A DNA stretch of 15,786 nt from Hydnum rufescens UP504 (GCA_014904985.1 MU129421.1:1-15786), one strand, 5' to 3'; shown: positions 1 through 8,464, numbered from the stretch's first letter. Translations and numbers: made by a program. The notes: generated by a model from the letters alone, not told the origin.

Positions 1-930
1 TGGTCCGGGGTGAACACCATGCCCAGGTACTCGATCCGGTCTCGGAAGAACTCGCACTTCTCTAGGTTTCAAGGAAGAGGTTGGTTCTCTCGGAGTGTCT
101 GCAGGATTCCTCGGACTCCGCGGACATATTCTTCTCGAGTTTTAGCGAAGCTTAGGATGTCATCCAGGTACACGATGCATACTCCCTTGTCGATCCATTC
201 TCGGAGGACGTCGTTGATCATATTTTGGAATGTGCCGGGGGAGTTGCAGAGTCCGAAGAACATGACCAGAGGTTTGAAGAGTCCCCGATTAGTCCGAAAG
301 GCCGCTTTCCATTCCTCTCCGTCCGCCATCCGGATGTTCTGGAAGCCCCAGCGTAAATCCAGCTTTCCAAACACTTTAGCACCTCGGAGTCTGTCGATGA
401 CGTCGGAGATCAGAGGCAGGGGTATGCATTCTTACCTGTGATGTCATTGAGCTTTCGTAGTTCCTGGACCAGCCGAAAACCTCCATCTTTTTCTTCACAA
501 AGAACACTGGGGCAGCCATAGGGGATTTGGAAGGACGGATCCGACCAGAGGCCAGGTTTTTCCTTCAGGAAGTCATCGAGTTCCTTTTGCTCAGCTGGGG
601 AGAGTGGGAAGAGTTTGGCTGGGGGAGGCAGCTGGACTCCCTCATTAACTCGATGTGGTGATCCCACGGTTTCCGGCCAGGGAGCTGATCAAAGGAGTCC
701 TTGGAAAACACATCTCGGAAGTCACGGAATTCCTCCGGGACAAGCTCCTCGAACGTCTTCACTGGCTCATTCGCTTTGGCTTTTGCGGCCTCTGCCAGCC
801 TCTGAGAAGGGGTGCTCGTTGCTCGGACAATCTCGGAGTGCTCAGTGTCACTGGGGAAGTAAGCTGCGAAGATGGCATCTCCTTTTTCCAGTGTCAGGGA
901 CTCGTTAACATCATCAGCATCATCCTCCAT
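1..930 (-). pseudogene. pol: Pol, reverse transcriptase region (frameshifted, cut by window)
   Basis: Three successive frames carry the linker and the RT fingers and palm. The first, 930 to about 660, includes the pre-RT linker with FEELVPEEFRDFRDVFSK and GRKPWDHHIEL. The second, about 655-410, has LSPAEQKELDDFL and GGFRLVQELRKLNDIT. The third, about 410-69, has FGKLDLRWGFQNIR, EWKAAFRTNRGLF and the catalytic VYLDDIL with the YLDD box at 159-170. The first RT aspartate is the one in KLDLRWG. A stop at 69-71 precedes a still recognisable EKCEFFRDRIEYLGMVF segment running to position 1. Each frame change has the same sign as the one in the protease. As read, no functional RT can be made, but the residues themselves look well conserved. 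Confidence 0.85.
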
Positions 931-983
931 AGGAGTGGGAGGTGTCCGGGTTCTTCCAGTGTCTTCCTGGAGGTTCTCCCTCG

Positions 984-1579
984 TCAGCGCTCCGCATTCC
1001 GCATCTTCCAGATCACTACACGGCAGTCAGATGGGCACCGGGTCAGTGTGACTTCCCCAGTCATCCAGTCAATCTCCGGGTTGTGATGGTGAAGCCAAGT
1101 GTGCCCTATGATCAGCTTGGTTTTCCCCAGTCCGATCACGGAGAACACTACCCGCTCGGAGTGATCATTGATTCGGAGGATGACCTCAACCTCTTCATGG
1201 ACAGACCCCATTTCGTTCAGGGTTCCATCAACATTGTAGACAGGGATTGGCGTGCGAGGGGTCGTATGTCTAGACCATTTTCCTTTGCGAAGGTCGGGTC
1301 CATGAACATTCCAGTGGCTCCGGAGTCCAGTAGGGCCTTTCCAGCACAGATTGCTCCAGTCCGCGGTGATTGGATTTTCACCTTGATTTCTGTGGCTCGT
1401 CTGGGGTCTTCGGAAAGGAGGCGGATAGAAGGGGGAGGGTTGTAGACAGGGTCAACCTCAGTTGATACGCTTTCAGATTCGTCACTCTCATCGTCGGAGA
1501 AAAACATGTCATTTCCGACTCCGTATGTACAGTTTTCGAGAGGAGAGAATCTGTTGGTCAGGCAGGATGTATCCTTCAC
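984..1579 (-). pseudogene. pol: Pol, aspartic protease region (frameshifted)
   Basis: This is the retropepsin-type protease that cleaves the Gag-Pol polyprotein. The active-site text LLDSGATGMFMD is read near 1300-1340. The frame used from 1579 runs to a stop at 1217, and the continuation (EEVEVILRINDHSERVVF, then LIIGHTWLHHHNPEIDW) is read from about 1250 down to 984 in a different frame, so one base is missing or two are extra near 1250. The second segment has the usual fungal gypsy wording for the protease C-terminal half. There is no ATG at the gag-pol joint, as expected if Pol is made as a Gag-Pol fusion. The break may be a true mutation or an assembly error. Confidence 0.8.
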
Positions 1580-2673
1580 TGCTGACCATTGGGAAAACCC
1601 TGCGGAGTCGGTTTTGAGGGCTCCAGCATGTCTTTTGGAGCTGGGAACAGTTTCCGTAACTCCTCGCGGATGATCGCTCCAATGTCCTCCGTGGCGCGGA
1701 CAAACTGTCGGGGCTTCTGTGGATGGGGACAGTCACGAGAGATGTGACCCAACCCTTGGCAGTTGTAACACCGTCGTGTCTCTTGCTTCCGGGTTGAGTC
1801 TACATCCATGGGGGTGAACGGAGTCAGCAAAGGAGGTATCGTTGCAGGAGACACTCCAGTTGGTCTGGGAGTGATGGGCGCTGCTGTCCGGGGTTTCTCT
1901 GTAGGTGTTGGGGGGTTCCTCGGAGTGTATGGGGTTGTGCCGGATGTGGCTTGTCGGAACCGGAGATACAGGTTATCCAGACGCCACGCTGTGTCCTGCC
2001 ATCCTCCGAGGGTCTCCGGCAGATCGCTGAGATGCATCTTCTCCAGCAACCTTTCATTGAGTCCCCGCTGGTATGCATCGATGAGGGCCTCCTCTCCGAA
2101 GCCTGTCCGTCCAGCCAGAGCGTTGAAGTGCGCTGTGTATTCTTCTGCGGACATCTTTCCCTGTTTCAGGTTCCGGAGTTGGGATCGTGCAGTGAACTCC
2201 CGGTCCGGTTCTCCGAAAGCACTTTCAAAGGCGATTAGGAAGCCTTCAAAGGTTTCGTATGGATTGTGGGTTTCCGGGTCTAGGAAGGAGGTGGAGAGAC
2301 TTTTGGCCCATGCTCCGGCAGTTCCATCCTTCATCCAGGAGAGTGTGTACAGGATTTTGTGCAACTCCGTCGGATAGACTCTAGGTTGGAGAGCGATGTT
2401 CAGCTGGACGGAGCGTAGGAAACTCTCCGTTTTCTTCTGATCGCCAGAGAATGGTTCGGGGTCAGCCCCCTTAGCCTTGCGAGTAGACTGGGTAGGTGGA
2501 GGGTGCTGCTGGAGTGTCTGCTGGACTGCAGCCGACACAAAGCCAGCGACATGCATCCCTTGGTTCCGCATGTCGTCCAGCTCCTCACGGAGGGTGGCAT
2601 TTTGTTGTTGGAGTTGGGTGAGGAGGTGTTGGAGGTGGTCGGCGGTAATGGCTACTGGAGCACCGTTGGACAT
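1576..2673 (-). CDS. gag: Gag polyprotein of the gypsy element
   Basis: This 365-codon open frame encodes the capsid/nucleocapsid precursor that packages element RNA into cytoplasmic virus-like particles. A glutamine- and leucine-rich segment near residues 10-40 looks like a coiled coil. The middle, with an AWAKS and later a FEGFLIAFESAFGEPD stretch, matches the retrotransposon gag (capsid) family. A zinc knuckle CYNCQGLGHISRDC lies at about residues 302-315 (C302, C305, H310, C315). The frame is open further upstream into the LTR, but the ATG at 2673 is chosen because it lies after the primer site, has a purine at -3 and begins MSNGAP. Gag ends with TGA at 1576. The pol frame is -1 relative to it, so either a programmed -1 shift or a lost base joins them. 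No break is visible within gag. Confidence 0.88.
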   Translation of the reverse strand: MSNGAPVAITADHLQHLLTQLQQQNATLREELDDMRNQGMHVAGFVSAAVQQTLQQHPPPTQSTRKAKGADPEPFSGDQKKTESFLRSVQLNIALQPRVYPTELHKILYTLSWMKDGTAGAWAKSLSTSFLDPETHNPYETFEGFLIAFESAFGEPDREFTARSQLRNLKQGKMSAEEYTAHFNALAGRTGFGEEALIDAYQRGLNERLLEKMHLSDLPETLGGWQDTAWRLDNLYLRFRQATSGTTPYTPRNPPTPTEKPRTAAPITPRPTGVSPATIPPLLTPFTPMDVDSTRKQETRRCYNCQGLGHISRDCPHPQKPRQFVRATEDIGAIIREELRKLFPAPKDMLEPSKPTPQGFPNGQQ

Positions 2674-2738
2674 TTCGGAATGAGGAGTAGGAGGGAAATC
2701 GGCAATACTGAGTAATCCAGATGGTGGGCTCGTGAGAG

Positions 2739-2749
2739 AGCTTTGGTCT
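2739..2749 (-). other. Primer binding site, self-priming type
   Basis: Two bases inside the LTR end the minus strand reads AGACCAAAGCT. It is the exact complement of AGCTTTGGTCT at 3083-3073 in the LTR, which lies 34 nt below the TATA box and so would be about the first 11 nt of the transcript. An 11 nt match between the transcript 5' end and a site next to the LTR is the arrangement known from Tf1-type self-primed elements. The usual TGG start of a tRNA-primed site is absent. The match is seen in the sequence; the mechanism is inferred. Confidence 0.7.
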
Positions 2750-2968
2750 TCTGTCAGGGCCACGCTGCGACGAGAGCACCAAACAAATATAAACACAGAT
2801 AATTCCGGCTAAGTCCGGTGTAAGTCCGGCTAAGTCTGAGAGAATCCGGGCAGGAATGAGATAACGAAGATAGGAGGGGATGGAGAGGCAATCCAGCAGC
2901 CCGGAAGGGACTAGGCGGAAACGAGCACAGCGGTCCTTAAGCTCGCGGAGTCAACTGGAAAATACTCG

Positions 2969-3073
2969 GACCTGTAGTCCGGAGTAACAGCGGAAATCCT
3001 GAGATTATGTAATACGAATACGGAATACATGAAGGCTGACCTGTAGTCCGGAGTAACAGCGGAAATCCTGAGA
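2969..3073. repeat. 36 bp direct repeat pair in R/U5 of LTR A
   Basis: The same 36 bp, beginning GACCTGTAGTCCGGAGTAAC and ending AAATCCTGAGA, occur at 2969-3004 and 3038-3073, with a 69 bp period. The second copy ends where the 11 nt transcript-start/primer-pairing sequence begins. Both copies, somewhat diverged, are also found in the LTRs at 7800-8464 and 11614-12303, so the duplication is ancestral to the family. Confidence 0.88.
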
Positions 3074-3110
3074 GACCAAAGCTGGGGTCTCTGGACTTCG
3101 CTCTCGGACT

Positions 3111-3117
3111 ACTTATA
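3111..3117 (-). promoter_or_regulatory. TATA box of LTR A
   Basis: The minus strand reads TATAAGT here, in an otherwise GC-rich LTR. It lies 34 nt upstream of AGCTTTGG at 3083, the sequence that pairs with the primer site, which is a normal distance from a TATA box to a transcript start. The same TATAAGTAGT text is kept in the LTRs at 7800-8464 and 11614-12303. The exact start nucleotide is inferred. Confidence 0.6.
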
Positions 3118-3363
3118 CATGATGACTATACTACGGGGGAGTGATCGCTAAACTGGAGGTGGTTACAAGGGGGACAGGAACAGGAACAGGAACAGGAACT
3201 CGGCCAGGGGGTGAACCGGAAGCAATGGGAAATGAAAGGGAAATGAAAAGGAAATGAAACCAAGATAGGGTTGGACCGGGGTCAAACCGGAATCAAGCCG
3301 GAAGCAAAGTGGACTTGGGCGAGGGAAATAAGTGGAGAACCGGACTGGAGGTGGGCAGACGAG

Positions 3364-3453
3364 GACCGGAGTTGACCGGAGTAGACCGGAGTAGACCGGA
3401 GTAGACCGGAGTAGACCGGAGTAGACCGGAGTAGACCGGAGTAGACCGGAGTT
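3364..3453. repeat. 10 bp minisatellite in U3 of LTR A
   Basis: Nine head-to-tail copies of GACCGGAGTA (first and last end in T instead of A) start just inside the U3 end of the LTR. The related LTR piece at 8954-9201 has about four to five imperfect copies, and the two older LTRs have only degenerate GGACTGGAGT-like units. Copy number therefore varies within the family. Each unit holds the palindrome CCGG. Confidence 0.9.
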
Positions 3454-3616
3454 GGGGGTGAACCCTGACAGACACCATGCCAAATGAACCCCACCGAACG
3501 AAATCCCACCGAGCAAAACCACACCAAATGACAACGCAATATGACAAGGATGCCAGTGATGGGGACGGGCCGATCAAGCGGCTCAACGACACCACGCCCA
3601 ACTATGGATGCTGCGG

Positions 3617-3785
3617 TTCAGGTTTAAACCTGTGGAACCTGAGTTTAAACCTGAACCTGACCCAGGTCAGGTTCCATTGGGGTCAGGTTTCATTTCATTT
3701 TCTTCAGGTCAGGTTCAGGTTTTGCCCTTGCCCTGAATCCAAAAACTGGTCTGAAACCAGGTTTAAACCTGAACCTGAAAGGTAG
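3617..3785. repeat. GGTTTAAACC / AGGTTCAGG repeat block 1
   Basis: The block contains the palindrome CAGGTTTAAACCTG, several AACCTGAACCTGA and AGGTCAGGTTCAGGTTT runs, and a 25 bp segment (3754-3778) that recurs exactly at 4126-4150. A second shared segment of about 23 bp (3706-3728) recurs at about 4172-4194. The order of the two shared segments is swapped between the blocks. No transposase or RNA gene is visible, so this may be a non-autonomous element or satellite-like sequence. Confidence 0.65.
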
Positions 3786-4111
3786 GGTGTAGGTTCCATT
3801 CCATGTAAATTGACCACTATTCTGGCACCAAATCTGGCAACTTACACATGTGACTATAGTTCTGGAGTCAGAAGTCACATGACTTGGCCATCAAATGAGG
3901 TAATTGGTGCAGGTCACAAGTCACATGACAGAATGTAGTGTCTAAATACCATCTCCAGAATATGTGTGAGCAGTAAATTGAAGTGAAAGGGGGCTAGGAA
4001 GGAGATGTGGATCTAAAGCAGGATGTAAAGGGAGTGGCAGAGGCAGAGACTTGAGCACAGGGTGTAGATATTCTGTAGTACCCCCTGAAAATGTTGGCTT
4101 CCCTCATACCT

Positions 4112-4270
4112 CAGGTTTCAGGTTTAAACCAGGTTTAAACCTGAACCTGACCTGAATGAGACCAAACCTCAGGTCAGGTTCAGGTTTTGCCCTCATGGGT
4201 GATTTTGGAACCTGGTCAGGTTTAGGTTTTGCCCAAATTGGGCAAAACCTGACCAAAACCTGACTGTGGC
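4112..4270. repeat. GGTTTAAACC / AGGTTCAGG repeat block 2
   Basis: This is a second block of the same vocabulary as 3617-3785. It includes a 25 nt near-perfect palindrome at 4225-4249 (GGTTTTGCCCAA, one base, TTGGGCAAAACC) that would form a strong hairpin or cruciform. It ends a few tens of bases before the first recognisable KDZ codons of the left arm. Confidence 0.65.
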
Positions 4271-4288
4271 AACCATACTGGTCATACA

Positions 4289-7200
4289 GTGTTGAAACAG
4301 GTGATTGCCGTATATATGGATCGTGAGTACATGGTTTATACTTGCTTGGACCAGAAACTGACCACCTTTGACTTAGGCCTAGACTATATTGAACTCTGCA
4401 TTTGCCCCTGCGCACCTGCCCCTGTGCAGCTGGTGAAGCAGGGTCTATTTCCCTGCTCACCAGTCCATCCAGCCCTTGCTGTAAGCCTTGAAATGCTGGA
4501 GTTCATGTCCGAATTATTTGTGCATTTGGCTCCAAATGAGGCAGCATGGGCAGATATGCTAGTGAAGTTCTTAGCCAGGCGGGGCCATGTATTCAAAGCC
4601 CAGGATTTGCTCCGTCAACGATTTGGTTCTGCTCTAGCCCAATACCAGGTCTCAGTGCGTGTTGTTGATGCTGAAATCAACAAGCAGATCAGTGTTGCTT
4701 GCCATGAGGTCCTATCTCATGATCCTGCTGACTGGGACAACGTTGCTCTGGAGACAATAGTGCTGCCCAAGCTTGATGAATCCACACCTATAACAGCTTG
4801 ATTGTATGTCAGTGCACGTACTGATGGCCATTCCATTCAGGAGCCCACCACTTCTACAATGAATGATCTCATTGAAGGAAGTGCAAATGAACCCACCATG
4901 TCATCACTACCCTTAGGCTCATGTAGTGGTCCCAACCCTTCTGTTACTCCATCTGACTATCTTCGCTCACATTGCCCGCTATGCTTTGGAGCACATAACA
5001 AAGCTGGGGACAGCAAACTGTGAGTAATGCATAATATATTCTTATGCTTGTCTTACTGATATACTGGTTATGTCTTTTAGTCCAGAGTTCTTCTTGTGCC
5101 TTGATGCATGCTTCGCCATCCGACGAAACAAGGACTATGATCATCATCCAGGCCGCAAAAAGCAACCAGGCAGCCAAGATCCTTGTATTATTCCACCAGG
5201 AACTCATGAACTACCCCGGAGCTTCCTGGAAGCATGGAAAGCAAGGGTGGAGGCAGCATGCCCTGTCAAGTCACACAACCGTCATACTACATGTGTGTCT
5301 AAGAAGGGCGAGTATGCAGCCCATGTCGCAGACACCGAGGATGACCATGTTGAGCTGGGGTTGCATGTCCCAAACTTGTACCTTGATAGCTGTGGCGAGT
5401 CTTTCGTGGCTGCTGATGGAGGGAGAGTGAAGACTCCTGGGGGGCACTTCTTGGACACTGGTGTGATGGCAGGTGTTTGTTGTCATGACCGAGTCATTGT
5501 CTGGGGCAATATGTGGACACCTGGCAAGCAGCAGTTCTATGCACTGGCCATAATTGACTTTGTTATGGCCCAGCTGCCTGTAGACTGGCAAGTTGGCATT
5601 CTCTATGATGTTGGCTGTCAAATTCACCGAAGTGCTCTCAAGTGGAACCTGGTACCATGCTGGATACCCTGAATCGTATTTGGGATTAGTGTATTCCATG
5701 CATATGGCCATCAGTGGGTATGCCAACTGTGGTATCATCCTCGGAAAAGTGACGGCTGGGGTCTCACTGATGGAGAGGGTTGTGAGCATCTTTGGAGTGA
5801 TCTCCAGTGCCTCATTCCGAACCTCCATGTTGCTGGTTTTCATCACCGATTGTTCCTCTTGGACGTCCAGATTGAACACCTGGACCATTCAAAGATGTGT
5901 GAAGCTGGTGTCTGGTTGGAGAAATGAGTTAAAGCAACGAAGGCACGGCTTGCTCTTGCTGAGGAGAAAAGAGCTAGGATCCACTATAGCAACGAGTATC
6001 TGCAGCTGCAGTTCAAGGAACAACGGGCCTATCAGAGCCGACCCCTGGAGCGACAATCAAAGAAGAAAGGCTTCCACACTGTTGAGAAGATTCTATCTGT
6101 CCATCACCATCTATACATAGCTCAAGATCTTGTTGATGTTCTTCAGAAGCAACTACTGTCTGTACCAGTATCGGACACTGTTGCCAGCCGGAATGAAATT
6201 GCGGAGATTACATCTGCACTTGTTGAGCAGGAGAAAGTTGTTGTTCGGCTGTCAAAACAAGATGATGATTTGACAGCAGTCCTCAAGCTGGGAGACCCCA
6301 TGTCATACGACAATCTTATGAAAATGAAGGAGCACCCTTGGTTTGAACACCAGCTCAATATGCATGCCCTGAAGGCACATATCATTGCCAAGGCCTGCCA
6401 GAAGAATTTCGAGATGGATAATCTCACTGGTGCCTTCAGGAGCAAAGCTGTCAGTGAGCAACCTATACTAGGTAGAAAGCTTATAATATTTTACTAATTA
6501 GCATTGTTATTTTAGACCACAATACAATGGAACATACCAGCAAGGCCTTGAAATGGCGCTATCGCTCCTGTCAAAAGTCTTGTTGTGGATTACAATAAAC
6601 GTCATCAGAGCATGATCAAACTCCGTGGCCAGCAAAGGATTCCTCGGAATGCAGTCATCCCTCCCCCCATAGACATCAAGGGTCTTTTCAACCTTGATGT
6701 GGACAATGACATCTGGCAGGATGTTGGGCTTGCGGATGACGAGTTTGAGGGGAAGGTGCTGCCTTGGCTTGGTGATGAAGATGTCCGAAATGGCATCCAA
6801 CTTGTTCAAGAACTCACAAATTGTCGTGATGAGCTTTCTCTCTGTGAACAGGAGCTGTACTCATTGCAGCTTTGGTTTGAGGAAGAATCTGCGCACTCAT
6901 GGCAGCTTTGGGGCTTGCAAAGGTGAGGAATTGATATTTCCATTTGTTGAATAATCTGCTGACATGGCCTGTCCTATAGGGGACCCTGATGTACATTTCC
7001 TCATGCTAGAGCGTGTCCAGTGGCTTACAGACTTGGGCAGGAGGTGGGAACGCTCAATTAATACTTTGTGCCCAACAGATGTATCGGACGGACTGGATGC
7101 ACCTGATGCACAGAACACCCTCAGCAAACCTCAGTTGGATTGCATGACTGTTTTAGCAGAACATGCTGGGATCCAACAACAGACAAGGCAACCTCTAGAT

Positions 7201-7394
7201 GTTCTCCACAACCCAGATGCTGAGGAGAGTGTGGACAGCTCTGATGATGGGAAGACTTTGAGCTGGAACCCACTCCCATACCCGGGGATTCTGCCCTCAT
7301 TGCTGCCATGGACTTGGTTGATAAGAATTGTTCAAGTGATGGAGGGAATGAGGTAGATAGCAGTGATGAAGAGGAATCTTCTAATGAGTTATAA
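4289..7394 (+). pseudogene. KDZ transposase gene, left copy (degraded)
   Basis: This is the KDZ-family DDE transposase with an N-terminal CxC1-like cysteine cluster, the nuclease that would cut and paste its own element. Exons are about 4289-5019, 5081-6471, 6516-6922 and 6980-7394. The introns are GT..AG (61, 44 and 57 bp), and the second has a TACTAAT branch-point match. Acidic motifs are CLDACF (Asp at 5103), YDVGCQ (Asp at 5607) and GEGCE (5775-5786), preceded by VFHAYGHQW. Breaks: TGA at 4799 (right copy has CGA), TGA at 5670 and 5925 (shared with the right copy), an extra C near 6567, one base lost near 6890 and another near 6913, and one G lost near 7251. The ATG at 4289 is only a convenient limit, since the true N-terminus is not resolved. 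It cannot encode an intact protein as read. Confidence 0.9.
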
Positions 7395-7622
7395 GTTTTG
7401 TAGTACCTACAGGTTTGTACGTGACCTTGGAAATAATTATTGGTTTGAAGTTATTTTCCTAAGTTATTTTCTGGGCCCCTAGCAGTGAACTTACAAAATG
7501 TATGGCCTTTGAAGTTGGTTCTGAGGGGCCCCTGAGCTCCCTTGTTGATACCCTGAGGGGCCCCTGGGCCCCAGGCCTATATATCTAACTAGATGGTTTG
7601 AATGCACTCTCATTGTATCTAG
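7395..7622. other. KDZ 3' flank with GGGGCCCC repeats and hairpin, left arm
   Basis: No gene. After the TAA come two CTGAGGGGCCCCTG units (about 7518 and 7552), a CCTGGGCCCCAGG palindrome, and an 11 bp perfect inverted repeat TCTAACTAGAT / ATCTAGTTAGA (7584-7594 and 7617-7627, 22 nt loop). The retroelement reading frame resumes immediately after it, so the KDZ element's 3' terminus should lie in this stretch. I cannot pin the terminal inverted repeat or target duplication because the 5' end is outside the window. Confidence 0.55.
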
Positions 7623-7799
7623 TTAGACATAGATAATTGGCTGACCAGCCTGAAGTTGGAGGAATGCTTGGAGGAGGATCTCCTTGAACGATACGGATCG
7701 GGGGTTAAGCAATGGCTCTATCAGGAGCCCCATCTCACCCTTGTCTTCACAGAAAGGGACTGCATGCCATAGAGCATTGAAAGCCAGAAACTAGCCACC
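7623..7799 (+). pseudogene. Unidentified retroelement ORF, upstream fragment, left arm
   Basis: This is the left-arm copy of the 59-codon fragment at 12304-12480. It has one extra base (TGCATGCCATAG against TGCATGCATAG) and one missing base near the end, so its frame is broken. It stops at the solo LTR at 7800. Confidence 0.6.
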
Positions 7800-8464
7800 T
7801 GTCAGGGCCACGGCTGCAATGAGGGCACCAAAAATGTAAACACAAATAATTCTGGCTAAGTCCAGTGTAGTCTGGCTAAGTCCGCAAGAATCCGGCAAGA
7901 ATGAGATAAGGAGGTAGGGAGTCGGAGAGTGTCCAGCAGCCAGAAGGGACTAAGTGGAAATGAGCACAGCGGTCCTTAAGCTCGTGGAGTCAACTGGAAA
8001 TACTCAGAGCTGTAGTCCGGAGTAACAGTGGAAATCCTGAGATTATGTAATATGAATATGGAATACATGAGGCTGACCTGTAGTCCGGGTAACAGCGAAA
8101 TCCTGAGAGACCAAGCTGGGGCTCTGGACTTCGCTCTCGGACTACTTATACATGATGACTATACTACAGGGGAGTGATGCGCTAAACTGTGGGGTTACAG
8201 GGGGGACAGGAACAGAACAGGAACTCGGCCAGGGGACAAACTGGAAGCAATGGCAAATGAAAGGGAATGAACCAAGATAGGGTTGGATCGGAGTCAAACG
8301 GAATCAAGCCAGAAGCAAAGTGGACTTGGGGGAAGGAATAAGCGGAGAACTGGACTGGAGGTGGGTGGACAAGGACTGGAGTGATCTGGAGTGGACTGGA
8401 GTAAGGACAAACCTGGAGAAGGACTGGAGTGGCCGGAGTGGACCGAGTAAGGACAACCCTGACA
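7800..8464 (-). repeat. Solo gypsy LTR (LTR B) in left arm
   Basis: The ends are TGTCAGGG (7800) and CCCTGACA (8464), the same family and orientation as LTR A. At 665 bp it is 25 bp shorter than its mirror copy at 11614-12303. The missing bases are spread as single-base losses in short runs, with essentially no substitutions. No 5 bp target duplication is visible (ccacc on the left, ttgcc on the right). There is no internal element sequence. It interrupts an ORF fragment. Confidence 0.92.

Larger units (their letters stand above)
1..3470 (-). mobile_element. Ty3/gypsy LTR retrotransposon, 5' part (cut by window edge)
   Basis: Read on the minus strand, the order is LTR (3470 to 2752), primer site, gag with a CCHC zinc knuckle, aspartic protease with a DSGA motif, then reverse transcriptase with a YLDD motif. 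Protease before RT fits all LTR elements. The wording of the RT (EWKAAFRTNRGLF, then YLDDIL) is of the Ty3/gypsy type common in fungi. RNase H, integrase and the 3' LTR lie beyond position 1. Gag is intact, but the pol part changes frame repeatedly. The LTR keeps many CpG sites that the related LTRs at 7800 and 11614 have lost to TpG/CpA, so this copy looks the youngest of the family here. Family is firm; the finer clade is inferred only from the self-priming signal. Confidence 0.92.
2752..3470 (-). repeat. 5' LTR of the gypsy element (LTR A)
   Basis: This 719 bp LTR has perfect 8 bp terminal inverted repeats, TGTCAGGG at 2752 and CCCTGACA ending at 3470. Its limits are confirmed by three related copies with the same ends (7800-8464, 11614-12303, and the right end of 8954-9201). 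In element orientation U3 begins at 3470 with a 10 bp minisatellite, followed by a TATA box near 3111-3117 and a likely transcript start near 3083. R/U5 runs to 2752 and contains a 36 bp direct repeat. The 5 bp beyond the LTR (gacac) cannot be tested as a target duplication because the other end of the element is outside the window. Confidence 0.93.
3471..4288. other. Non-coding stretch between gypsy LTR and inverted-repeat arm
   Basis: I see no convincing gene. Positions 3471-3616 have no recognisable content. At 3617-3785 and 4112-4270 lie two blocks dense in GGTTTAAACC, AGGTTCAGGTTT and their complements. The 3786-4111 core between them is AT-richer and uncalled. Open frames through the blocks translate to low-complexity RFRFKPG/AKPEPDL strings and are explained by the repeats. 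Where the left arm of the inverted duplication truly begins cannot be set, because its partner runs off the right edge of the window. Confidence 0.6.

Noticed and set aside
615..1445. Overlapping plus-strand open frames opposite the gypsy pol
   Set aside because: They are shadows of the protease and RT codons on the other strand.
2731..2751. A conventional tRNA primer site beside LTR A
   Set aside because: The minus strand after the LTR reads GAAGACCAAAGC and not a TGG-type tRNA 3'-end complement; the match to the transcript start explains it better.
3364..3453. Short regular repeats that could suggest a CRISPR array
   Set aside because: Units are head to tail with no spacers, lie inside an LTR, and the context is a fungal genome.
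3477..4460. Open frames with RFRFKPG or AKPEPDL strings on both strands
   Set aside because: They are translations of the AGGTTCAGGTTTAAACCTG repeat words, present on both strands, with no domain or start context.
5271..5888. A 205-codon open frame antisense to KDZ exon 2, also at 14223-14840
   Set aside because: It lies wholly opposite conserved transposase codons, resembles no protein I know, and recurs only because the whole arm is duplicated.
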